Below are positions 9,084-17,938 of a DNA stretch of 64,000 nucleotides, in pieces; the first letter of the stretch is position 1, and every line of letters begins with the position of its first letter. A program made the position numbers and the translations under genes. Below the pieces are notes generated by a model that made no database searches, was not told the origin of the DNA, and saw nothing but the letters and a program-made list of their open reading frames with translations. This DNA is from Roseicella sp. DB1501 (GTDB taxonomy: Bacteria; Pseudomonadota; Alphaproteobacteria; Acetobacterales; Acetobacteraceae), in contig NZ_JABFHG010000014.1 of the NCBI RefSeq assembly GCF_013112485.1, positions 62,001 to 126,000 of the forward strand, in the 5' to 3' direction.

Positions 9084-10247
9084 ATGCCGCCCGATCCCCA
9101 CCGCCGCCCGGTCCTGATCGGGTCCGAGATCTACCGCCGCTCCTCCTATGGCCCGAAGCACCCGCTCTCCATCCCGCGGGTCTCGACCGCGCTCGACCTC
9201 ATCGAGGCCATGGGCTGGCTGCCGCCGGAGGGCTGGCTGCCCGCCCCGATGGCGGCGCCGGCCGAGCTCGCCCGCTTCCACCACCCCGACTACATCGCCG
9301 CCCTGCAGCGGGCCGAGGCGACGCAGCAGGCCGATCCCGCCGACCGCGAGCGCTTCCATATCGGCGCCCATGGCAACCCGGTCTACCGCGAGGTCTTCTC
9401 CCGCCCGGCGACCAGCGCCGGCGGCTGCATGCTGGCGGCGCGGCTGACCGTGGCGGGCGGGATCGCCTACTGCCCGGGCGGCGGCACGCATCACGGCCGG
9501 CCGGACCGGGCGAGCGGCTTCTGCTTCCTGAACGACGTCGTCCTCGCGCTGCTCGCCTGGCTCGACCAGGGGATCGACAACATCCTGTACGTCGACATCG
9601 ACGCGCATCACGGCGACGGCGTGCAGGATGCCTTCCACGACGATCCACGCGTCTTCACGCTCAGCATCCATGAGGGCGGGCGCTGGCCCTTCACCGGCGC
9701 CGCGACCGACCGCGCCGGCGGCCATGCGCGCAACCTGCCGGTGCCGGCCGGCTTCAACGACAGCGAGATGCTGTGGCTGCTGCATCAGGCCATCCTGCCG
9801 ATCGCGCGGCGCCTGCGGCCGCAGGCCATCATGCTCCAATGCGGCGCCGACGCGCTGGAGGAGGACCCGCTCTCGCGCCTGGCCCTGTCCAACAACGCGC
9901 ATTGGGGCATGGTGCGGGCGCTGCTCGGCGCGGCGCCGCGCCTCGTCGTGCTGGGCGGCGGCGGCTACAATCCCTGGTCGGTCGGGCGCTGCTGGGCCGG
10001 CATCTGGGCGGTGCTGAACGGCATCGAGATCCCGGCGCGCGCGACGCCGGCGGCCGAGCGCGTGCTGCGGGCGCTGACCTACTCGCGGGCGGCCGGACGC
10101 AACCCGCCGGCGCACTGGTTCACCACCCTGCGCGACCCGCCGCGGCCGGGCGTGGTGCGCGCCGAGGTGCAGCGCGTGGCGGCCGCGGCGCTGCGCGACC
10201 TGCCGGCGCCAAGGAAGGATATGGGGGCGGGCGTGGCGACCGCCTGA
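9084..10247 (+). CDS. Histone deacetylase-family (AcuC-like) deacetylase
   Basis: A 387-residue zinc amidohydrolase of the arginase/deacetylase fold; bacterial relatives remove acetyl groups from lysines (for example of acetyl-CoA synthetase) or from acetylpolyamines. Visible catalytic elements are the His-His dyad H136-H137 in GGGTHHGRPD, zinc ligands D173 and H175 in YVDIDAHHGDGV, the further Asp in LQCGADALEEDPL, and the substrate glycine loop VVLGGGGYNPWS. The length and the LNDVVLALLAWLDQG segment fit AcuC. The start ATG 9084 is the first before the conserved N-terminus. It faces away from marR and is followed after 74 bp by a GntP permease on the same strand. Confidence 0.85.
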   Translation: MPPDPHRRPVLIGSEIYRRSSYGPKHPLSIPRVSTALDLIEAMGWLPPEGWLPAPMAAPAELARFHHPDYIAALQRAEATQQADPADRERFHIGAHGNPVYREVFSRPATSAGGCMLAARLTVAGGIAYCPGGGTHHGRPDRASGFCFLNDVVLALLAWLDQGIDNILYVDIDAHHGDGVQDAFHDDPRVFTLSIHEGGRWPFTGAATDRAGGHARNLPVPAGFNDSEMLWLLHQAILPIARRLRPQAIMLQCGADALEEDPLSRLALSNNAHWGMVRALLGAAPRLVVLGGGGYNPWSVGRCWAGIWAVLNGIEIPARATPAAERVLRALTYSRAAGRNPPAHWFTTLRDPPRPGVVRAEVQRVAAAALRDLPAPRKDMGAGVATA

Positions 10248-10321
10248 TCCGCGGCGGAACCGGCGGGCCGCCGGGCGGTTGCGGGCAGGGCGGCGGACCG
10301 GCGCCGCCGCAGGAGGTGCCC

Positions 10322-11713
10322 ATGAGCCTCGTCATCGCGCTCGCCGCGCTCGGCTTCCTGATGCTCGTCGCCTATCGCGGCTACAGCGTCATCCTCTTCG
10401 CGCCGGTCGCCGCGCTCGGCGCGGTGCTGCTCACCGATCCGGCGGCGGTGCTGCCGGTCTATACCGGCCTCTTCATGGAGAAGATGGTCGGCTTCGTGAA
10501 GCTCTACTTCCCGGCCTTCATGCTCGGCGCCGTCTTCGGCAAGCTGATCGAGCTCTCCGGCTTCTCGCGCGCGATCGTCGCCGCCGTCATCGGCCTCGCG
10601 GGGCGGGAACGGGCGATCCTCGCCATCGTCCTGGTCTGCAACCTGCTCACCTATGGCGGGGTCTCGCTCTTCGTCGTGGTCTTCGCGGTCTATCCCTTCG
10701 CCGCCGAGGCCTTCCGTCAGGCGGACATCCCGAAGCGCCTGATCCCCGGCACCATCGCCCTCGGCGCCTTCAGCTACACGATGGATGCGCTGCCGGGGAC
10801 GCCGCAGATCCAGAACATCATCCCGAGCACCTTCTTCCAGACCGATGCCTGGGCCGCGCCGCTGCTTGGCCTGGCGGGCGCTGGCTTCATCTTCACCCTC
10901 GGCATCGCCTATCTCTCCTGGCGGATCCGCCAAGCGGCGGCGCGCGGCGAGGGCTATGGCAGCGGCCATGCCAACGAGCCAGAACGGGCCACCGACGAGC
11001 GCCCGGTGCATCCCGCCATCGCCGTCGCGCCGCTCGTCGTGGTCTTCCTGCTCAACCTGGCCTTCACGCGGCTGGTGCCCGTGCTCTATGGGCCGAGCCA
11101 TGTGACCGAACTCGCCGGGCTGGAGCAGCCGATCACCACCGCCGTGCCGGCGGTGGCGGCGATCTGGGCGGTGCAGCTGGCGCTGCTCTGCGGCATCCTG
11201 ACGGTGCTGGCGCTCGGCTGGCGGGGCATCGCCGGCCGCTTCGCCGAGGGCAGCCGCGCGGCCGTCGCCGGCGCGCTGCTCGCCAGCCTGAACACCGCCT
11301 CGGAATACGGCTTCGGCGCGGTGATCGCGGCGCTGCCCGGTTTCCTGGTGATCCGCGAGGCGCTCGCCGCCATTCCCAATCCGCTGGTGAACACGGCGGT
11401 GGCAGTGACGGCGCTCGCCGGCATCACCGGCTCGGCGAGTGGCGGCATGAGCATCGCGCTCGCCGCCATGGCCGAGCAGTTCAAAGCCGCGGCGAGCGCG
11501 GCCGGCATCCCCTTCGAGGTGCTGCATCGCGTCGCGGCGATGGCGAGCGGCGGCATGGACACGCTGCCGCACAATGGCGCGGTGATCACCCTGCTCGCCG
11601 TCACCGGGCTGACGCACCGGCAGAGCTATGGCGACATCTTCGCGGTCACGGCGCTGAAGACCGCGGCGGTGTTCTTCGTCATCGCGCTCTACTACCTCAC
11701 CGGCCTCGTCTGA
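10322..11713 (+). CDS. GntP-family permease (gluconate:H+ symporter family)
   Basis: A 463-residue inner-membrane transporter of the GntP family, which moves gluconate and other hydroxy acids. AGGAGG lies just upstream of ATG 10322. Repeated hydrophobic segments cover the chain. Family signatures include FPAFMLGAVFGKLIELSGFS, LLTYGGVSLFVVVFAVYP, the GTPQIQN loop and, near the end, GITGSASGGMSIAL and MDTLPHNGAVITLL. It follows the deacetylase gene by 74 bp and is probably co-transcribed. The substrate is unknown; no kinase or dehydratase gene for a sugar acid lies next to it. Confidence 0.85.
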   Translation: MSLVIALAALGFLMLVAYRGYSVILFAPVAALGAVLLTDPAAVLPVYTGLFMEKMVGFVKLYFPAFMLGAVFGKLIELSGFSRAIVAAVIGLAGRERAILAIVLVCNLLTYGGVSLFVVVFAVYPFAAEAFRQADIPKRLIPGTIALGAFSYTMDALPGTPQIQNIIPSTFFQTDAWAAPLLGLAGAGFIFTLGIAYLSWRIRQAAARGEGYGSGHANEPERATDERPVHPAIAVAPLVVVFLLNLAFTRLVPVLYGPSHVTELAGLEQPITTAVPAVAAIWAVQLALLCGILTVLALGWRGIAGRFAEGSRAAVAGALLASLNTASEYGFGAVIAALPGFLVIREALAAIPNPLVNTAVAVTALAGITGSASGGMSIALAAMAEQFKAAASAAGIPFEVLHRVAAMASGGMDTLPHNGAVITLLAVTGLTHRQSYGDIFAVTALKTAAVFFVIALYYLTGLV

Positions 11714-11992
11714 GCAGTACGGCGGCCCCCGCAGCCGCTGCGTTCATGTCTGGCCCGATCCTCCACCACGCCTCCTCGCATCGATCAGGCGACGACGCGT
11801 CTGGCAGTGAGCATTTCAGGTTGGGCTCGAGCACCGTGGATACGCACAGGGATTCCCGAACTTGCGCGACGGATGTTCTCTCACCCGGTCGTTACGTTAT
11901 CGCGTCGGCGTGTTTCACGGACCGCGCAACAGTGACGAAACGGCAGCATTCCGCCTCCCGACCGCGTCATGTGGCGTGCGGGAAGGAGGCCA

Positions 11993-12898
11993 ATGCGACA
12001 AGGAGTCGGGCGACGCGCATTCGCGCGCGGCGCGGGAGCAGGCGCGTCCCTGCTGCTCGCGGGATGCATTCCCGGCGGCCTGCCGGATCTGGGCGGGCCG
12101 GAGGTCCAGGTCGAGCGCGACATCGCCTATGCGCCGCGCGCGGAAGCGCTGCTCGACGCCTACCACCCGGTGGCGGCGACGGAGCCCCTGCCGGTCATCG
12201 TCTACTTCCATGGCGGCGGCTGGCAGGTCGGGCGGAAGGACGAGCTGCAGGACATGCTCTTCGCCCGCCGGCTGGCGGCGCGCGGCGCGGTGGTGATCTC
12301 GGCGAATTACCGGCTGGCGCCGGAAGCCTGCTATCCGAACTTCCTCGAGGACGGCGCCGGTGCCGCCGTCTGGGCGCATCGCAACGCGGCGCGGCTCGGC
12401 GGCGATCCGGCGCGGATCTACTTCGCCGGCCATTCCGCCGGCGCCTACAACGCGGTCAAGCTCGCGGTCGACCGGAACCACGTCGCCTCGGTCGGCCTGC
12501 CGCGCGACGCGGTGCAGGGCGCCATCGGCATCGCCGGCCTCTTCACCGAGCGCTGCATGGACTGGCCGCTGCTCAACGCGGTCTTCCCGCCGAATGTGCG
12601 TGCGGTGGCGCCGGCGACGCGGCAGCTCGGCCCGGACACGCCGCCGCTGCTGCTGCTCGCCGGCAGCCTCGATTTCGTGGTGCCGCCGCGCGAGACGCGG
12701 CTGCTCGCCGAAGCGGCGCGCGCGGCGGGCACGCCGGTCAAGGCCATCGTCTATCCCGGCTTCGGGCATCTCGATCTGCTCGCCTCGGCGCCCTGGCTGC
12801 CGAGCGCGGCACCGGTGCTGCGCGACATCTCACGCTTCATCGGCGCGCAACCGCTTCCGGCGGAGCAGGCCGGCACGGGGCAGCCGCGGCGCACCTGA
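11993..12898 (+). CDS. Lipoprotein alpha/beta-hydrolase, esterase (BD-FAE/HSL-like)
   Basis: A 301-residue secreted hydrolase. The start ATG 11993 is preceded by GGAAGGAGG. The N-terminus has an RR pair (GRRAFARGAGAGASLLLAGC) and a lipobox LAGC, so it is a predicted Tat-type lipoprotein. Catalytic features are the oxyanion motif HGGGW (about residue 77), the nucleophile elbow GHSAGA, an acid in AGSLDFVVPP and the His in GFGHLDLL. This matches the carboxylesterase/kynurenine-formamidase-like hormone-sensitive-lipase branch. It sits alone: the 279 bp before it contain no gene or obvious structure, and a hydrolase gene converges on it. Confidence 0.85.
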   Translation: MRQGVGRRAFARGAGAGASLLLAGCIPGGLPDLGGPEVQVERDIAYAPRAEALLDAYHPVAATEPLPVIVYFHGGGWQVGRKDELQDMLFARRLAARGAVVISANYRLAPEACYPNFLEDGAGAAVWAHRNAARLGGDPARIYFAGHSAGAYNAVKLAVDRNHVASVGLPRDAVQGAIGIAGLFTERCMDWPLLNAVFPPNVRAVAPATRQLGPDTPPLLLLAGSLDFVVPPRETRLLAEAARAAGTPVKAIVYPGFGHLDLLASAPWLPSAAPVLRDISRFIGAQPLPAEQAGTGQPRRT

Positions 12899-12925
12899 CC
12901 ACGGCGCGAGGCGGCTGCGGGGCGG

Positions 12926-13819
12926 TCAGTGATGCGGCAGGTCGAGGATGCAGCGGACGAAATCCGCCGGCGCCTCCTGCGGCAGGTTGTGGCCGATGCG
13001 CGGCAGGACCCGGCGTTCATAGGGACCGCTGAAGAAGTGGGCATGGCCGGCGGAATCCGCCGCCGGCCCGACGCCGTCCGCGCCGCCATGCGGGGCGATG
13101 GTCGGCACGATGATCGGCGGCCGTGCCGCGAGCGCGACCTCGAGCGGCTCGAGCGACGGGTCGCCCGGCGCATAGCCGAAGCGGTGCCGGTAGGATTGGA
13201 TCACCACATCGACGAAATCGGGATTGTCGAAGGCGGCGGCGCTGGCGGCGAAGGTCGCCTCGTCGAACTGCCATTCCGGCGACCACAGGCGCCAGAGCAG
13301 CCGGGCGATGCCGGCGCGGTTGGCCTGCAGCCCGGCCCGGCCGCGCTCGGTGTGGAAGTAGTACTGGTACCAATAGCGGTGCTCCTGCTCCGGCGTGGCC
13401 GGATGCACGGAGGCGGCGATGTCCTGGATGTTGTAGCCGGTGCAGCTCACCAGCCCGGCGCAGCGGGCCGGCCAGAGCGCCGCGACGATGCAGGCGGCGC
13501 GCCCGCCCCAGTCATAGCCCGCGAGCACCGCCTGCGGGATGGAGAGCGCGTCGAGCAGGTCGAGCAGGTCCTTACCGAGCGCCGCCTGCTGGCCCGAGCG
13601 CGGCGTCTCGGCGGCGAGGAAGCGCGTCGGGCCGTAGCCGCGCAGATAGGGAACGATCACCCGCCGTCCGGCGGCGACGAGCAGCGGCACCGCCGCGTCA
13701 TAGCCCCGCGGCGCGTAGGGAAAGCCGTGCAGCAGCACCACCGGCGTCCCCTCTGGCGGGCCATGCTCCTCATAGGCGATCTCGAGGGTCGGGGTCCGGA
13801 CGGTGCGGAGATGGCTCAT
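12926..13819 (-). CDS. Alpha/beta-fold hydrolase, epoxide hydrolase/dehalogenase type
   Basis: A 297-residue cytoplasmic hydrolase. It has the oxyanion motif HGFPYAPRGYD, a nucleophile elbow with Asp rather than Ser (AGYDWGGRAA), a cap-domain region rich in aromatic residues (RYWYQYYFHTERGRAG) and a C-terminal catalytic His (RIGHNLPQEAP). An Asp nucleophile indicates an ester-enzyme mechanism as in epoxide hydrolases and haloacetate or haloalkane dehalogenases. The start is ATG 13819 (MSHLRTVRTPTLEIAYEEHG). The physiological substrate is unknown. It is divergent from the DUF192 gene across 78 bp. Confidence 0.83.
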   Translation of the reverse strand: MSHLRTVRTPTLEIAYEEHGPPEGTPVVLLHGFPYAPRGYDAAVPLLVAAGRRVIVPYLRGYGPTRFLAAETPRSGQQAALGKDLLDLLDALSIPQAVLAGYDWGGRAACIVAALWPARCAGLVSCTGYNIQDIAASVHPATPEQEHRYWYQYYFHTERGRAGLQANRAGIARLLWRLWSPEWQFDEATFAASAAAFDNPDFVDVVIQSYRHRFGYAPGDPSLEPLEVALAARPPIIVPTIAPHGGADGVGPAADSAGHAHFFSGPYERRVLPRIGHNLPQEAPADFVRCILDLPHH

Positions 13820-13897
13820 GCCGGCGAGGATGCGCGCCGCGCCGCCCGGAAGGGAAGGGGCGTTGGCCGCCCCAGGGGCGGATGGCATGCTCGCTGG

Positions 13898-14383
13898 ATG
13901 AACAGACGCTCCCTTCTGGCCGGCGCCGCCCTGCTGGCGGCGCAGCTCGCCCTCCCGGGCATCGCCCCGGCGCAGACCGGCCCGCAACCGAAGCTGCCGG
14001 AGGAGCCGCTGGTCATCGTCACCCGGGACGGGGTGCGCCATAAATTCAAGGTGGAGATGGCGCTGACGCCGGAGCAGCAGACGGTCGGGCTGATGTTCCG
14101 CCCAAGCGTCGGCCCGGATGAGGGCATGCTTTTCGACTGGGGCGTGCCGCGGGAATCGGCGATGTGGATGCGCAACACCATCGCCCCGCTCGACATGGTC
14201 TTCATCGCCGCCGATGGCCGGATCCACCGCATCGCCGAGCGCACCGTGCCGCAATCCCTGGCGACCATCGAGAGCCGGGGGCCGGTCCGGGCGACGCTCG
14301 AGCTCGCGGCCGGCACGGCGGAGCGGCTGGGGCTGCGGGTGGGCGACCAGGTGCAGCAGCGGATCTTCGGCAACGCTCCTTGA
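13898..14383 (+). CDS. DUF192 family exported protein
   Basis: A 161-residue protein with a signal peptide (MNRRSLLAGAALLAAQLALP, cleavage probably after APAQ). One DUF192 domain follows, recognisable by LTPEQQTVGLMFR, GMLFDW, MWMRNTIAPLDMVFI and the alternating C-terminal beta strand region ATLELAAGTAERLGLRVGD. The biochemical function of this family is not established; archaeal homologues form small beta-barrels. It lies just before a tRNA-Pro gene on the same strand. Confidence 0.85.
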   Translation: MNRRSLLAGAALLAAQLALPGIAPAQTGPQPKLPEEPLVIVTRDGVRHKFKVEMALTPEQQTVGLMFRPSVGPDEGMLFDWGVPRESAMWMRNTIAPLDMVFIAADGRIHRIAERTVPQSLATIESRGPVRATLELAAGTAERLGLRVGDQVQQRIFGNAP

Positions 14384-14480
14384 CCGCGCCTGGAATGGGG
14401 CCGGGGAAGCGGGTCCCGAGGGGCGATCCGCCGGCTGCCCATTGCCCCGGAGCCCCGACGCCCATAGGGTGCGCGCCGCG

Positions 14481-14554
14481 CGGGGTGTGGCGCAGCCTGG
14501 TAGCGCGCCTGTTTTGGGTACAGGAGGTCGTGGGTTCGAATCCCGCCGCCCCGA
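14481..14554 (+). tRNA. tRNA-Pro (anticodon TGG)
   Basis: The cloverleaf folds completely: acceptor CGGGGTG with CGCCCCG, anticodon stem CCTGT/ACAGG around loop TTTGGGT, T stem GTGGG/CCCGC around TTCGAAT. Anticodon TGG reads proline codons. The 3' CCA is not encoded (the base after the discriminator A is G). Confidence 0.95.
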
Positions 14555-14574
14555 GTCTTGCAACGAGGAACACC

Positions 14575-14895
14575 ATGCCCGGCCCGTCCCAGATCGCCCG
14601 CATCTTCGTGCCGCCCCGCAGTGCCATGCAGTCGGGCAAGGGCCGCACCCAGGACTGGGTGCTGGAATTCGCGCCCGGCGAGCGGCAGAACCTCGACCCG
14701 CTGATGGGCTGGGCCGGCTCGGGCGACACGCGCGGCCAGGTCCGGCTGCGCTTCCCCACCCGCGAGGAGGCCGTCGCCTATGCCGAGGCGAACGGCCTGC
14801 GCTATGAGGTGGAGGAGCCGAAGCCGGTCCGGATCAAGGCCAAGGTCTATGCCGACAACTTCCGCTACGGCCGGACCGAGAACTGGACCCACTGA
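14575..14895 (+). CDS. Complex I accessory subunit, NDUFS4-like (ETC complex I conserved region)
   Basis: A 106-residue soluble protein homologous to the 18-kDa/NDUFS4 accessory subunit of NADH:ubiquinone oxidoreductase, found in alphaproteobacteria and mitochondria. Characteristic segments are ARIFVPPRSAMQSGKG, WVLEF, the DPLMGWAGSGDTRGQVRLRF core and YADNFRYGRTENWTH at the C-terminus. It assembles on the peripheral arm near the NADH module in characterised complexes. The start ATG 14575 lies 20 bp after tRNA-Pro, and tRNA-Arg follows after 26 bp. The gene is away from any nuo operon, as is usual for this subunit. Confidence 0.92.
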   Translation: MPGPSQIARIFVPPRSAMQSGKGRTQDWVLEFAPGERQNLDPLMGWAGSGDTRGQVRLRFPTREEAVAYAEANGLRYEVEEPKPVRIKAKVYADNFRYGRTENWTH

Positions 14896-14921
14896 GGCTG
14901 GCCCGGCCGGCCCGGCACCAA

Positions 14922-14998
14922 GCGCCCGTAGCTCAGCTGGATAGAGCACGCGCCTTCTAAGCGTGGGGTCGCAGGTTCAAGTCCTGCCGGGCGCGCCA
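14922..14998 (+). tRNA. tRNA-Arg (anticodon TCT), CCA encoded
   Basis: The cloverleaf is complete: acceptor GCGCCCG/CGGGCGC, D stem GCTC/GAGC, anticodon stem CGCGC/GCGTG around CTTCTAA, T stem GCAGG/CCTGC. Anticodon TCT reads AGA/AGG, rare codons in this GC-rich genome. The discriminator G at 14995 is followed by encoded CCA (14996-14998). Confidence 0.95.
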
Positions 14999-15021
14999 TC
15001 CGCCGGTCCTGCCGGCCTGGG

Positions 15022-15468
15022 TCAGCCGCGGACGATGCTGCGGATCGCGAAGCTCGACTGGATGCGCGCCACGCCGGGAAGGCGGGAGAGCACCTCCTTG
15101 TGGATGCGCTCGTAATCCGCCGCGTCGCGCGCCTCGACCCGCAGCAGGTAGTCCGACATCCCGGTCATCAGGTAGCACTCGCGCACCTCCGGACAGCGGC
15201 GAACCGCCGTCTCGAAGCCCTGCATGCTGGCATCTGTCTGCCGCTCGAGGGTGATCTGGACGATCACCACCACGCCCTCGCGCGGCGCCGCCTCCTCGAT
15301 GATCGCCGTATAGCCGCGGATCACGCCCCGGTGCTCCAGCAGCCGCAGCCGCCTGAGGCAGGCCGAGGGCGAGAGCCCGACCGCCTCGGCCAGGGCGGCA
15401 TTGCTCATCCGCCCGTCCGCCCGCAACTGGCGGAGGATGGCGCGGTCGGTATCGTCCAGCGCGTGCAT
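15022..15468 (-). CDS. Lrp/AsnC family transcriptional regulator
   Basis: A 148-residue feast/famine regulator. The N-terminal helix-turn-helix is [20 protein letters not shown] with [20 protein letters not shown]. The C-terminal RAM/AsnC ligand domain includes [25 protein letters not shown] and the terminal FAIRSIVRG strand. Start ATG 15468. It is divergent from the D-amino acid dehydrogenase gene across 127 bp; in many proteobacteria an Lrp-type protein activates the adjacent dadA in response to alanine, so it is probably a DadR-like regulator. I could not define its binding site by eye. Confidence 0.9.
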   Translation of the reverse strand: MHALDDTDRAILRQLRADGRMSNAALAEAVGLSPSACLRRLRLLEHRGVIRGYTAIIEEAAPREGVVVIVQITLERQTDASMQGFETAVRRCPEVRECYLMTGMSDYLLRVEARDAADYERIHKEVLSRLPGVARIQSSFAIRSIVRG

Positions 15469-15595
15469 CGAATTATCTGCGAATCCGTCGTCGATCATGC
15501 GGCACATGGCGTGCCGGCGGCAGAGGATTCGGCGCATCGGCGTGAAATTTGCTGACCCTCCCGATAGTCTTTGCGGCGAACCAACGGAGGCGGCG

Positions 15596-16855
15596 ATGCG
15601 GGTCCTGGTCCTGGGCAGCGGCGTGGTCGGCGTGACGAGCGCTTGGTACCTGGCGAAGGCCGGGCACGAGGTGACGGTGCTGGACCGCCAGCCCGCCGCC
15701 GGCATGGAGACCAGCTTCGCCAATGCGGGCCAGGTCTCGCCGGGCTATTCCGCCCCTTGGGCCGGGCCGGGCATCCCCATCAAGGCGCTGAAATGGCTGA
15801 TGATGCGCCACCGGCCCTTCGTGCTATGGCCGCAGCTCGACCACGGGCTCTATCGCTGGCTCGGCCAGATGCTCGCCAACTGCACCGAGGCGGCCTACGG
15901 CACCAACAAGTCCCGCATGGTGCGCCTCGCCGAATACAGCCGCGACGTGCTACGGGACCTGCGCGCCGAGACCGGCATCGCCTATGACGAGCGCAGCAGG
16001 GGCACGCTGCAGCTCTTCCGCACCCAGAAGCAGCTCGATGCCGTCGGCGGCGACACCGCGGTGCTCGATGCCTATCACGTGCCCTACGAGGTGCTGGACG
16101 CGGCAGGCTGCATCGGCGCCGAGCCGGCGCTCGGCCTGGTGCCCGGCAAGTTCGTCGGCGGCCTGCGCCTGCCAGGGGACGAGACCGGCGATGCGCATCT
16201 CTTCACCCAGCGACTCGCCGCCATGGCCGCCGCCCGCGGCGTCGTCTTCCGCCAGGGCGTCACGGTGCGGGCGCTCGAGCGCGAAGGGGACCGCATCACC
16301 GGCGTCGCCACCGACCGGGGCCGGGTGACCGCGGATGCCTATGTCGTCGCCATGGGCAGCTATTCGCCGGCGCTGCTGCGGCCGCTGCAGGTGGCGGTGC
16401 CGGTCTATCCGGTGAAGGGCTACTCGCTCACCCTGCCGGTGACCGAGGAGGCCGGCGCGCCGGTCTCGACCGTGATGGACGAGACCTACAAGGTGGCGAT
16501 CACCCGGCTCGGCGACCGCATCCGGGTCGGCGGCACCGCCGAGCTCGCCGGCTTCTCGCTGCGGCTGCGCAAGCCGCGACGTGAGACGCTCGCCTATTCC
16601 GTCGGCGACCTCTTCCCGCGCGGCGGCGACATCGCGAAGGCCAGCTTCTGGACCGGGCTGCGGCCGATGACGCCGGACGGCACGCCGGTGGTGGGGCCGA
16701 CCCGCTACCGCAACCTGCATCTCAATACCGGCCATGGCACGCTCGGCTGGACCATGGCCTGCGGCAGCGGCCGCCTGCTCGCCGACCTGATGACCGGCCG
16801 CGCGCCGGAGATCGCCGCCGACGACCTCGCCCTCTCGCGCTACGCCGTCGCCTGA
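15596..16855 (+). CDS. dadA: D-amino acid dehydrogenase (small subunit type)
   Basis: A 419-residue FAD enzyme that oxidises D-amino acids, mainly D-alanine, to 2-oxo acids and ammonia, passing electrons to the respiratory chain at the membrane. The FAD-binding motif is at the N-terminus ([20 protein letters not shown]), followed by the DadA signature [20 protein letters not shown]. The substrate domain contains [11 protein letters not shown], and the C-terminal FAD segment is [17 protein letters not shown] with [17 protein letters not shown]. Length equals the E. coli enzyme within a few residues. GGAGG precedes ATG 15596. No alanine racemase gene follows. It is probably under control of the divergent Lrp-type regulator. 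Confidence 0.93.
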   Translation: MRVLVLGSGVVGVTSAWYLAKAGHEVTVLDRQPAAGMETSFANAGQVSPGYSAPWAGPGIPIKALKWLMMRHRPFVLWPQLDHGLYRWLGQMLANCTEAAYGTNKSRMVRLAEYSRDVLRDLRAETGIAYDERSRGTLQLFRTQKQLDAVGGDTAVLDAYHVPYEVLDAAGCIGAEPALGLVPGKFVGGLRLPGDETGDAHLFTQRLAAMAAARGVVFRQGVTVRALEREGDRITGVATDRGRVTADAYVVAMGSYSPALLRPLQVAVPVYPVKGYSLTLPVTEEAGAPVSTVMDETYKVAITRLGDRIRVGGTAELAGFSLRLRKPRRETLAYSVGDLFPRGGDIAKASFWTGLRPMTPDGTPVVGPTRYRNLHLNTGHGTLGWTMACGSGRLLADLMTGRAPEIAADDLALSRYAVA

Positions 16856-16923
16856 GGGCCGCCGGTCCGCTTGACCTTCCCCGGCGGCACGGCAAGCCTC
16901 GCCGGCCGCAGGGGAGACAGGCG

Positions 16924-17934
16924 ATGGAATACCGCACGCTCGGCCGCAGCGGCCTCTCGGTCAGCCGCTACTGCCTCGGCACCATGATGTTCGGCGGCCC
17001 GACCGATGCCGCGACCAGCGAGCGCCTCATCGCCCGCGCGGCCGAAGCCGGGATCAACGTCCTCGACACCGCGGATGGCTACAATGCCGGCCGCTCGGAG
17101 GAGGTGGTCGGCGCCGCCATCGCCGGCAACCGCCATGCCTGGGTGCTGGCGACCAAAATCGCCAACCGCGTGGGGAAGGGGCCGAACGAGGGCGGCCTCT
17201 CCCGCAAATGGGTGATGCAGGGCACCGAGGCCTGCCTGCGCCGCCTCGGCACCGAGTTCATCGACATCCTCTACCTGCACAAGGAGGACCATGCGACGCC
17301 GCTGGAGGTGACGGTGCGGGCGCTCGGGGACCTGGTGCGGGCCGGGAAGATCCGGCATTTCGGCGTCTCCAACTACCGCTCCTGGCGGATCGCCGAGATC
17401 TGCCGGCTCTGCGACGGGCTGGGCATCGACCGGCCGGTGGTCTCGCAGCCCTATTACAACGCCATGAACCGCCAGCCGGAGGTCGAGCAGATCCCCGCCG
17501 CGGCGCATTACGGGCTCGGCGTCGTGCCCTATTCGCCGCTGGCCCGCGGCGTGCTGACGGCGAAGTACCGCCCCGGCGAGGCGCCGGAGCCGGGCAGCCG
17601 CGCCGGCCGCCAGGACCGCCGGATGCTGGAGACCGAGCTGCGGCCGGAATCGCTCGCGATCGCGCAGCGCATCCGCGACCATGCCGCGGCGAAGGGCGGC
17701 TCGGCGGCGCATCTCGCCATCGCCTGGGTGCTGAACAACCGCCTGGTCACGGGCTGCATCCTCGGCCCGCGCACCGAGCAGCATCTGGAGGACTACCTCG
17801 CGGCGCTCGACTACCGCTTCACGGCCGAGGACGAGGCGCTGATCGACAGCCTGGTCGCGCCCGGCCACCCCTCGACGCCCGGCTACAACGATCCGCAATA
17901 CCCGATCGAGGGCCGGGTGCCGGTCGTCGGCTGA
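16924..17934 (+). CDS. Aldo/keto reductase
   Basis: A 336-residue NADPH-dependent (alpha/beta)8 oxidoreductase. The start MEYRTLGRSGLSVSRYCLGT is typical of the YghZ/Tas-like class. The catalytic tetrad can be placed: D and Y in LDTADGYNAGRSEEVVG, K in LATKIA and H in ILYLHKEDHATP. The NADP phosphate-binding segment is near CILGPRTEQHLEDYL. The substrate is unknown. It begins 68 bp after dadA on the same strand and ends 4 bp from the stop of a convergent flavoprotein gene. Confidence 0.88.
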   Translation: MEYRTLGRSGLSVSRYCLGTMMFGGPTDAATSERLIARAAEAGINVLDTADGYNAGRSEEVVGAAIAGNRHAWVLATKIANRVGKGPNEGGLSRKWVMQGTEACLRRLGTEFIDILYLHKEDHATPLEVTVRALGDLVRAGKIRHFGVSNYRSWRIAEICRLCDGLGIDRPVVSQPYYNAMNRQPEVEQIPAAAHYGLGVVPYSPLARGVLTAKYRPGEAPEPGSRAGRQDRRMLETELRPESLAIAQRIRDHAAAKGGSAAHLAIAWVLNNRLVTGCILGPRTEQHLEDYLAALDYRFTAEDEALIDSLVAPGHPSTPGYNDPQYPIEGRVPVVG

Positions 17935-17938
17935 GCCG

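Noticed and set aside
12926-14563. A 545-codon open frame on the minus strand covering the hydrolase, the DUF192 gene and tRNA-Pro
   Set aside because: Only the last 297 codons match a protein family. The upstream part lies antisense to the DUF192 gene and tRNA-Pro and has no coding character.
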